Shown here one piece after another: positions 5,401 through 9,797 of a stretch of 9,797 bases of DNA (its first letter is position 1; the number at the start of each line of letters is the position of its first letter). The position numbers and the translations under genes are program-made. This DNA comes from Treponema sp. (GTDB lineage: Bacteria > Spirochaetota > Spirochaetia > Treponematales > Breznakiellaceae): assembly GCA_009780595.1 (NCBI GenBank), contig WQZT01000045.1, positions 1-9,797 on the forward strand, written 5' to 3'. The notes under the pieces were generated by a model that was given only the letters and a program-made list of their open reading frames with translations, was not told the DNA's origin and did not search any database.

Positions 5401-6369
5401 ATGGAAAAGAATTACGCAAGGGTTTGCGTTATTAATGCTCCCTGTAAAATAAATTTACACCTGAGTGTTGGGCAGCGGCGTGGCGACGGGTTTCACGGCA
5501 TCGAAAGTATTTTTGTGCCGCTTGCGCTGTCCGACACCTTGCACTTCGAGCGCTGCGGCGCGGGGGAGGACACTCTGTCGGTGCGCTGGGAAACGGCAGA
5601 GCAGCCGATTGCCTCTGAAGAAAACCTCGTTGCAAAAGCGGTTGCCCTTTTTCGCAGCCGCACCGATTTTGCCCCGGCGCTGCGTATCCGGCTGGACAAG
5701 CGCATTCCCGCAGGTGCGGGGCTGGGTGGCGCTTCTTCTGATGCGGCCTCGACACTTCTGGCAATGAATCAGCTTGCGGGGCAGCCTCTGTGCGCGGATG
5801 AAATGCGCGAAATGGCAGCTGTTTTGGGCAGTGATGTTCCGTTTTTCCTGAGCAACGGCGCGGCGTTTGTCAGCGGCCGGGGCGAGCGCGTGGAGAGCGT
5901 CAAACCGCCTGAAGATTTGTGGGTGCTTTTGGTCAAGCCGCCGTTTTCCAGCGATACTGCCGCCGCCTATCGGCTTTTGGATGAAGCGCGGGAGCGGGCG
6001 AGTGCTGGGCAAAAGTTTTCAAAGGAACAGTTTGCGAAGGATAAGCTTGCAAATGACAAGCTTCCGAAGGAAGTCCTGAGCCGCGCCTTGTGCAGCCCCC
6101 CTCAAAACTGGCCGTTCAGCAACGATTTTTTGCCGATGTTCCTTGCACAGGGCGGGGAACAATCCGCCGCGTACCGCGCCATTCTTGAGGAACTGCGAAA
6201 TGCGGGGGCTTTGTTTACGGGACTTTCCGGTTCTGGCTCGTGCTGCTTTGGCATTTTTGACTCACAAAAAACAATAAAAAATGCAAAAAATGCACTTTCT
6301 TGTTCAAAAAATGACGTTATCTTGACTTTCTTTCTTGCACAAGAACCCAACAGTGTAGTAAAATACTAG
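5401..6369 (+). CDS. ispE: 4-diphosphocytidyl-2-C-methyl-D-erythritol kinase
   Basis: IspE phosphorylates CDP-methylerythritol, the fourth step of the MEP pathway to isoprenoids, in the cytoplasm. The protein is a GHMP kinase: PCKINLHLSVG near the start (Lys16 in the substrate site), the ATP-binding loop PAGAGLGGASSDAAST (103-118), LGSDVPFF with Asp145 as the likely catalytic residue, and the C-terminal glycine motif GLSGSGSC. From ATG 5401 it has 322 residues, longer than the 283 of E. coli; part of the excess is a Lys-rich insert with repeats (about 201-226, AKDKLANDKLPKE). The start is uncertain: ATG 5386 is also in frame, the frame is open to 5296, and none has a clear Shine-Dalgarno sequence. 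It is divergent from the acidic gene and its 3' end carries the spoVG promoter. Confidence 0.93.
   Translation: MEKNYARVCVINAPCKINLHLSVGQRRGDGFHGIESIFVPLALSDTLHFERCGAGEDTLSVRWETAEQPIASEENLVAKAVALFRSRTDFAPALRIRLDKRIPAGAGLGGASSDAASTLLAMNQLAGQPLCADEMREMAAVLGSDVPFFLSNGAAFVSGRGERVESVKPPEDLWVLLVKPPFSSDTAAAYRLLDEARERASAGQKFSKEQFAKDKLANDKLPKEVLSRALCSPPQNWPFSNDFLPMFLAQGGEQSAAYRAILEELRNAGALFTGLSGSGSCCFGIFDSQKTIKNAKNALSCSKNDVILTFFLAQEPNSVVKY
6335..6364 (+). promoter_or_regulatory. Sigma70-type promoter for spoVG
   Basis: TTGCAC (6335-6340) and TAAAAT (6359-6364) are separated by 18 bases. Transcription would begin near 6371, just after the ispE stop, leaving a leader of about 38 bases that contains the spoVG ribosome-binding site. 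The promoter overlaps the last codons of ispE. A nearby TTGACT (6322-6327) has no matching -10 at proper spacing. Confidence 0.5.
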
Positions 6370-6408
6370 CACTTGGTAATTTCAGGATACAACAAAGGAG
6401 AAACGTCC

Positions 6409-6690
6409 ATGGAAATCACAGACATAAGGGTCAGGAAAGTTGCGGGGGAAGGGAAGTTAAAAGCGTATGTAACAATTACATTCGACGATTGCTTTGTTAT
6501 TCACAACGTGAAAATCATTGAAGGCAAAAGCGGTGTTTTTATTGCAATGCCGAGCCGAAAGACAAGGGCAGGGGAGTATAAAGATGTAGCTCACCCCATT
6601 AACCCTGACTTCCGTTCGGAACTTCAGAAAAAAGTGCTGGATACGTACGACATGGGAGGCTGTGCCGACGATCCTACATTGGAGATATAA
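6409..6690 (+). CDS. spoVG: SpoVG-family nucleic-acid-binding regulator
   Basis: SpoVG proteins are small site-specific DNA- and RNA-binding regulators; named for sporulation in Bacillus, they also occur in spirochaetes, and the Borrelia homologue binds DNA and RNA. The 93-residue product has the family pattern: MEITDIRVRKV at the start, KAYVTITFDDCFVIHNVKI, a GVFIAMPSRKT turn and DVAHPINPDFRSELQKKVL. I chose ATG 6409 because AAAGGAG (6394-6400) lies 8 bases before it; the frame opens earlier at 6373, but that would place the Shine-Dalgarno sequence inside the gene. It has its own promoter over the ispE end and no sporulation genes lie nearby. The C-terminal tail is shorter than in Bacillus. 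The identification is strong; its targets are unknown. Confidence 0.95.
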   Translation: MEITDIRVRKVAGEGKLKAYVTITFDDCFVIHNVKIIEGKSGVFIAMPSRKTRAGEYKDVAHPINPDFRSELQKKVLDTYDMGGCADDPTLEI

Positions 6691-6701
6691 GGCGTACGCC
6701 T
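6690..6701. repeat. Perfect 12-base palindrome after spoVG
   Basis: AGGCGTACGCCT is an exact palindrome beginning at the last base of the spoVG stop codon. It could fold as a short stem at the end of the spoVG message, with a T-rich but interrupted stretch 10 bases later, or be a site for a dimeric protein. With a four-pair stem and no clean T-run it is a poor intrinsic terminator. Confidence 0.4.
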
Positions 6702-6712
6702 GAGTACCCATC

Positions 6713-6741
6713 TTTTCATTGTTACTCGTTTTGTGTATACT
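6713..6741 (+). promoter_or_regulatory. Promoter for tRNA-Gln (and probably rplY)
   Basis: TTTTCA (6713-6718) is followed after 17 bases by TATACT (6736-6741). The start point would be near 6748, a few bases before the mature tRNA 5' end at 6752, the usual close spacing for a tRNA promoter. The -35 box is weak and the -10 is good. Confidence 0.5.
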
Positions 6742-6751
6742 GGTCTGACTT

Positions 6752-6823
6752 TGGGACGTCGGCAAGTGGTAAGCCACCGGGTTTTGGCTCCGGCATTCAC
6801 AGGTTCAAATCCTGTCGTCCCAA
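6752..6823 (+). tRNA. tRNA-Gln (anticodon UUG)
   Basis: A full cloverleaf can be drawn. Acceptor TGGGACG (6752-6758) pairs perfectly with CGTCCCA (6816-6822), with discriminator A at 6823. The D arm is GGC/GCC. The anticodon stem CCGGG (6777-6781) pairs with TCCGG, including one G-U pair, and its seven-base loop has TTG at 6784-6786, which reads CAA (Gln). The T arm is ACAGG/CCTGT around TTCAAAT. CCA is not encoded, so it is added after transcription. The length is 72 bases. Transcription appears to run on into rplY, because no terminator follows. Confidence 0.95.
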
Positions 6824-6851
6824 TCGGTTTAAGTAATTGTGCATAAAGCTG

Positions 6852-6866
6852 TCCCCAGTGTGGGGA
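6852..6866 (+). promoter_or_regulatory. Hairpin in the rplY leader
   Basis: TCCCCA (6852-6857) and TGGGGA (6861-6866) form a perfect six-pair stem with a GTG loop. It lies between the tRNA 3' end and the rplY ribosome-binding site (AAGGAG, 6877-6882), leaving the latter free. No T-run follows. It could stabilise the processed rplY message or bind a regulator; the role is not known. Confidence 0.4.
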
Positions 6867-6889
6867 AGCAAGATGTAAGGAGCAGAAAT

Positions 6890-7543
6890 ATGAGTAAGGT
6901 TGTCTTTGAAGCCCACAGTCGGCAAAGCAAGGGGTCAAGCGAGGCCCGCAGAATCCGCCGCGCCGGACGTATTCCCGCAGTCATTTACGGGCGTGCGGGC
7001 AAAGCTGTGTCCATTGATCTTGACGCGTTAGGATTTGCCAGCGGGGTAAAAAGTATTTCCAAAAGTACAATCGTAAAGATAGAAGTAGAAGGGAAGTCTT
7101 ACGAAGCTTTTGTAAAGGATACCCAGCGGAATATTATTGACGGGGCAATCCTCCACGTTGACTTTTACGAAGTGGAAAAAAATGTTGCGGTTCGGGCGAA
7201 AGTTTCCATTCACCTGTCCGGCAACGCCATTGGTATCCGCGAGGGCGGCGTTCTCGAATTCCCCCTCCAACAAATCGAAGTGGAATGTCTGCCCAACGAT
7301 CTTCCTGAAAGAATCGAACTTGATGTTTCCGGGCTTGGTGTCAACCAGTCTCTGTGTGTGAGGGATATTTCCCTGTCCAGCGCGGTGCGTGTTCTTACAT
7401 CGGCAGATCAGCCGATTGTGCTGGTGAAGTACGCCAAAGACAAGTCCGCCGCTGCCGCACCTGCTGCTGCAGAAGCCGACGCTCCGGCAGCGGCTGGCGC
7501 TGCTGCTCCGGCCGCCGCTGCTGCACCTGCTGCCAAAGCGTAA
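6890..7543 (+). CDS. rplY: Ribosomal protein bL25, long CTC form
   Basis: bL25 binds 5S rRNA in the central protuberance of the large subunit; the long form (CTC/TL5) has an added beta domain. The 217-residue product shows the N-terminal 5S-binding part (about 1-95; GSSEARRIRRAGRIPAVIYG, then AFVKDTQRNIIDGAILHVDFYEV) and the C-terminal domain (about 96-185; GVLEFPLQQIEVECLPNDLPE, then ELDVSGLGVNQSL). Residues from about 186 to the end are an Ala-rich tail with few Pro, Asp and Lys residues. I chose ATG 6890 because AAGGAG (6877-6882) is 7 bases upstream; a GTG at 6839 is in frame but lies close behind the tRNA. It follows tRNA-Gln by 66 bases with no terminator, so a shared transcript is likely. 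It converges on the GGDEF gene. Confidence 0.95.
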   Translation: MSKVVFEAHSRQSKGSSEARRIRRAGRIPAVIYGRAGKAVSIDLDALGFASGVKSISKSTIVKIEVEGKSYEAFVKDTQRNIIDGAILHVDFYEVEKNVAVRAKVSIHLSGNAIGIREGGVLEFPLQQIEVECLPNDLPERIELDVSGLGVNQSLCVRDISLSSAVRVLTSADQPIVLVKYAKDKSAAAAPAAAEADAPAAAGAAAPAAAAAPAAKA

Positions 7544-7553
7544 GTTCGAGTTG

Positions 7554-7575
7554 TGCCGCCGTTTAATCGGCGGCA
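7554..7575. terminator. Hairpin between convergent rplY and the GGDEF gene
   Basis: GCCGCCG (7555-7561) and CGGCGGC (7568-7574), extended by one T-A pair, form an eight-pair stem around a six-base loop. It lies 10 bases after the rplY stop, and the stop codon of the minus-strand gene is in the loop. Neither strand has a run of T after the stem, so it is at best a weak two-way terminator or an mRNA-end stabiliser. Confidence 0.4.
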
Positions 7576-8603
7576 ACCTCAACCCGGTTTCGCCCTTTTA
7601 TCTTACAGTGGTGCAGGGCGAGGTCGGCGGCGCGGTTCAGTTCCTCCCACGTTTCGGCGTGCGCCGGAGCGGATGCGATGCCGATGCTCGTGCTGATGCA
7701 GACTTCGCGCTCCCCTGTTCCATCAGGGCTTTTCGGTACAATTATTTTTTGAACAATCAAGTTTTGGCGTATTCGTTCGGCAACAATGCGGGCGTGGTCG
7801 GTGTCTGTGTCGGGAAGCAGGACAGCGAACTCATCGCCTGAAAGCCGGGCGCAAATGTCTCCGGGGCGTGTTGACGAGCGCAGGACATTTGCCGTTGCGA
7901 TAAACACTAAATCGCCAGCTTTAATGCCGTACCGTTCGTTAATGATGTGTATCCTGTCCAGGTCTATCATTAAAAGAGAAACACTCCGCAACCCCACCAA
8001 GCCTTCCGCAAAGCGGTCTTTCACGGATTTTTCAAGGAATCGGCGGTTGTAAAGCCCGGTCAGCTCATCGCAAATTGAACGCAGGCGGGCAGCTTCGCCC
8101 CAGCGCATAATATCGTCTAAATGCTGAGAAATTTGATCGAGCCAGATGTTCTGCACCCTTCGGATGGAGTTCAGCATTTTTACGCCTATCGACGGATGTT
8201 CGAAAACGATGCGAAAAAAATCAATCCCCGACAGTGCCATCAACTGCGAATCGACGACGGCTGTCAGAGTCGCCGAGCGGCTTTCGTTGGCGATGATGGA
8301 CATCTCCCCGAAAAAATCCCCCGGCTTTACGGCGAAGATGTGGCCTTTGCTGTCGCCCGAGTGGTGTACCTGCGCGCCAATTCTGCCTGAAATGAGGACA
8401 AACATTTCTTCGCCCGCTGCTCCCTCCGCGAAAATCACCTCGCCCTTTTTTGCCGTGCGGGGCTGCATAAAATCCGCAACGATGCATAGTTCCCCATCGC
8501 TTAAATTTTCAAATAAAAGGGATGCTCTCAGCGCAGGGTCGTAAGCGCGGTCATTGCTAATATCAGCACCCTCCTTTGTAACGGACAATCTTGTTCCCGC
8601 CAT
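7563..8603 (-). CDS. cNMP-binding domain fused to GGDEF domain, probable diguanylate cyclase
   Basis: Diguanylate cyclases make c-di-GMP from two GTP. From ATG 8603 the product has 346 residues. A cNMP-binding (CRP-like) domain covers about 31-145, with the phosphate cassette FGEMSIIANESRSAT (98-112) keeping Gly99-Glu100 and Arg109-Ser110-Ala111. A helical link (145-176) leads to the GGDEF domain: DELTGLYNRRF (179-189), metal Asp214 in IDLD, Asn222, RPGD inhibitory site (246-249), then SGDEF (255-259) exactly five residues later. SGDEF replaces GGDEF, a change found in some active enzymes. There is no signal peptide or membrane segment, so it is cytoplasmic. The start is uncertain: the strongest ribosome-binding site (8577-8569) points to an ATT at 8561, which would give 332 residues with both domains intact. 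Its upstream partner is the degenerate paralogue; from ATG 8603 the two overlap by 41 bases. Confidence 0.88.
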   Translation of the reverse strand: MAGTRLSVTKEGADISNDRAYDPALRASLLFENLSDGELCIVADFMQPRTAKKGEVIFAEGAAGEEMFVLISGRIGAQVHHSGDSKGHIFAVKPGDFFGEMSIIANESRSATLTAVVDSQLMALSGIDFFRIVFEHPSIGVKMLNSIRRVQNIWLDQISQHLDDIMRWGEAARLRSICDELTGLYNRRFLEKSVKDRFAEGLVGLRSVSLLMIDLDRIHIINERYGIKAGDLVFIATANVLRSSTRPGDICARLSGDEFAVLLPDTDTDHARIVAERIRQNLIVQKIIVPKSPDGTGEREVCISTSIGIASAPAHAETWEELNRAADLALHHCKIKGRNRVEVAAD

Positions 8604-9606
8604 CTTTCCACACTTCCATAAGAAGATCGTACAGGCCTTCCGTCAGAGTTTGCCAATCCCGGTTATCATCCGGCCATATTCCCCAGGCAATCGACGCGGA
8701 AAAAGAGAAGGCGGCGTGCGAAGATACGTCAGAAGTAGCAAGGGGAATTGGCGCAAGCGCGGAAATTGCTTGCGAAAGGGAGTGTGCCAGCGATTCCGCT
8801 TCGGCTGCACTGCACTTGTTAATTAGAATGCCCGTTTCGTTGCTCCTGAAGCGCAGCGCCCAGCCTCGCCCAAGCCGGTATGGAAAACTTTTGAGAACTC
8901 TGGCGATTTGTAGCATAGCTTTGTCCCCCGCCGCATGGCCGAGTGAATCGACAAGAACCTTGAAACGGTCGGGTTTAATCATAATCAGTGCCATCGGCTC
9001 TTCCAAAATCCGGTCTGTCTCGTCGGCAAGGAACGTGTATTTCCAAAGACCGGTTCCCGGGTCTTCGTAGGCTTTGCGGTGCAGTTCCCGAACAAGAGAA
9101 ATATTTTCGGCGATGAGCTTGCGGGTTGATTTGATGCGTTCAGTTACCATTGCCGCGGAATTCAAAAGGAGGCGGGCAGCGATTCCGGGCATTTCCTGCG
9201 CGAAACTGTCCATCGTAAGTCCATAGCGGGGGAACATAACGAGGGAGGAATTCTCCAGCGCCTCCGCCTGCGCGTTGTACCGTGCGCCGCGCGCGAAATC
9301 GAAATCGCCAATGAGATCACCGGGCGTGAAGTAGGCGATTTCTTCGTCAGTGCCGCCGTCAAGGGGCTTGAAAATGCGGAGGATTCCTGAACTGAGCAGG
9401 TAAATGCGCTCGGCTTTGTCGCCGGGGGAGAATAAAACGTCGCCTTTCGGGAGTGCGATGATTTCCGCGTGGTCTGCCAGTATTTTTTTCTCGTACGGCA
9501 AAAGATTGGAGAAAAAGTCTGATTCCATCAGCGCGGAAAGCCCGTAGGTTTCTTTCTGCCGGAAATTGCCGATCGCTGTCTCCTTTTGGGATAATCTCTG
9601 GAACAA
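8563..9606 (-). CDS. cNMP-binding-like domain with degenerate GGDEF domain
   Basis: This 347-residue paralogue of the downstream protein has the same order of domains: a cNMP-like fold (about 28-145) and a GGDEF-like fold (about 175-345). Its key residues are changed. In the phosphate cassette Glu is Asp101 and the Arg position is Tyr110. In the GGDEF part the first metal Asp is Lys211, the guanine-binding Asn position is Val219, and the signature is SNETG (255-259). GHAAGD (223-228) remains. It therefore probably neither makes c-di-GMP nor binds cNMP in the usual way, and may instead sense or hold a partner; this is inference. A TTG at 9606 is the longest start; a better ribosome-binding site (9587-9580) points to ATC 9573, and ATG 9528 (Met27) is also possible. 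It is first in the two-gene unit, with a good promoter upstream. Confidence 0.8.
   Translation of the reverse strand: MFQRLSQKETAIGNFRQKETYGLSALMESDFFSNLLPYEKKILADHAEIIALPKGDVLFSPGDKAERIYLLSSGILRIFKPLDGGTDEEIAYFTPGDLIGDFDFARGARYNAQAEALENSSLVMFPRYGLTMDSFAQEMPGIAARLLLNSAAMVTERIKSTRKLIAENISLVRELHRKAYEDPGTGLWKYTFLADETDRILEEPMALIMIKPDRFKVLVDSLGHAAGDKAMLQIARVLKSFPYRLGRGWALRFRSNETGILINKCSAAEAESLAHSLSQAISALAPIPLATSDVSSHAAFSFSASIAWGIWPDDNRDWQTLTEGLYDLLMEVWKDGGNKIVRYKGGC
8569..8577 (-). promoter_or_regulatory. Strong ribosome-binding site inside the gene overlap
   Basis: AAAGGAGGG on the minus strand is the best Shine-Dalgarno sequence in this part of the window. It lies inside the first codons of the frame read from ATG 8603 and just before the stop (8565-8563) of the upstream gene. 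In the reading frame of the GGDEF protein the codon 8 bases after GGAGG is ATT (8561-8559). The nearby ATG (8556-8554 region) is out of frame and meets a stop after eight codons. Confidence 0.5.
9580..9587 (-). promoter_or_regulatory. Ribosome-binding site pointing to an ATC codon
   Basis: AAAAGGAG on the minus strand lies within the first codons read from TTG 9606. Six bases after GGAG comes ATC (9573-9571), in frame with the protein; no ATG, GTG or TTG lies at a workable distance in any frame. Either initiation uses AUC, or this purine run is accidental and TTG 9606 or ATG 9528 is used. Confidence 0.4.
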
Positions 9607-9631
9607 TTATCCCATCGTTGTGCGCTAAAAT

Positions 9632-9660
9632 ATAATAAAATGCAGTTTCCAAATCGTCAA
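9632..9660 (-). promoter_or_regulatory. Sigma70-type promoter for the cNMP/GGDEF pair
   Basis: On the minus strand TTGACG (9660-9655) is followed after 17 bases by TATTAT (9637-9632). Transcription should start near 9625, about 20 bases before TTG 9606 and about 50 before ATC 9573. The boxes match five of six and five of six consensus positions. No separate promoter is evident for the downstream gene, so both are probably on one message. Confidence 0.65.
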
Positions 9661-9702
9661 GTCCGCGTTAAAGCGCATCTGTCGCCGCTGCTAATTGCCG
9701 TG

Positions 9703-9708
9703 TATAAT
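9703..9708 (+). promoter_or_regulatory. -10 box for the rightmost gene
   Basis: A perfect TATAAT lies at 9703-9708, but no good -35 box is found 16-19 bases upstream, so an activator may be needed. The start point would be near 9715, next to the ribosome-binding site AAGGAG (9716-9721), giving a very short leader of about 13 bases. It faces away from the GGDEF promoter. Confidence 0.45.
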
Positions 9709-9727
9709 GCAGATGAAGGAGTGGTCA

Positions 9728-9797
9728 ATGAAAGCTCTATTGATGGAAGAATATAAGAAACTCAAATTTACGGATTTTCCCGACCCAAAAATTGAAA
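9728..9797 (+). CDS. Probable zinc-type (MDR) alcohol dehydrogenase, N-terminus only
   Basis: Only 23 codons are in the window. They read MKALLMEEYKKLKFTDFPDP and then Lys-Ile-Glu, matching the N-terminal pattern of medium-chain dehydrogenases (MKAL, a charged stretch and a short strand, then a D-x-P-x-P turn), such as threonine- or sugar-alcohol-dehydrogenase-like members. The zinc ligands and NAD-binding fold lie beyond the window, so substrate and activity cannot be judged. The start ATG 9728 follows AAGGAG (9716-9721) by 6 bases and a TATAAT box by 19. It is divergent from the cNMP/GGDEF pair. Confidence 0.6.
   Translation, partial: MKALLMEEYKKLKFTDFPDPKIE

Noticed and set aside
5455..6012. 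Open frame on the minus strand opposite ispE
   Set aside because: It is rich in Arg, Pro and Ala as expected for the complement of a GC-rich gene and has no family features or ribosome-binding site.
6322..6350. TTGACT at 6322 as the spoVG -35 box
   Set aside because: No -10-like sequence lies 16-19 bases downstream; TTGCAC at 6335 pairs better with TAAAAT.
7028..7582. Open frame on the minus strand opposite rplY
   Set aside because: It is the shadow of the Ala-rich rplY sequence, with a Ser/Arg/Cys-rich start.

Overview
The window looks like a stretch of spirochaete chromosome, most likely Treponema-like with medium GC. This rests on gene content and order (a bL21-Prp-bL27-Obg-NadD/YqeK-LCP-RsfS run, SpoVG in a lineage not expected to sporulate, a bL25/CTC ribosomal protein, c-di-GMP-type signalling proteins). 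It is an inference from recognisable families, not a database match. No insertion sequence, CRISPR array, phage gene or integrase is visible.

Layout. (1) Positions 2-4886, plus strand: one tightly packed growth and translation operon, entered inside rplU. It runs rplU (partial), prp, rpmA, obg, a nadD-yqeK fusion, an LCP/LytR_C membrane protein and rsfS. From obg onward the genes overlap (4, 4 and 23 bases), so translational coupling is likely. The operon joins ribosome assembly (bL21, bL27, Obg, RsfS) to NAD synthesis and Ap4A turnover (NadD/YqeK) and to an envelope protein. (2) Positions 4916-5251, minus strand: a lone gene for a 111-residue, extremely acidic protein with no Lys or Arg, driven by its own near-consensus promoter. 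(3) Positions 5252-7543, plus strand: ispE, spoVG, tRNA-Gln(UUG) and rplY, with recognisable promoters before spoVG and the tRNA and apparent co-transcription of tRNA-Gln and rplY. (4) Positions 7563-9606, minus strand: two overlapping genes for paralogous proteins, each a cNMP-binding-like domain followed by a GGDEF domain. The promoter-proximal one is degenerate at nearly every signature position; the distal one keeps an SGDEF active-site motif, an RxxD inhibitory site and an intact-looking phosphate-binding cassette. (5) Positions 9607-9727: a divergent promoter region. (6) From 9728, plus strand: the start of a probable zinc-type alcohol dehydrogenase, cut by the window end.

Most worth a second look: the acidic, Lys/Arg-free protein with a regular aromatic stripe; the paired degenerate and intact cNMP-GGDEF proteins, whose best ribosome-binding sites point to AUC and AUU rather than the longer-ORF starts; Prp beside a bL27 that lacks the extension Prp is known to cut; and the NadD-YqeK fusion.
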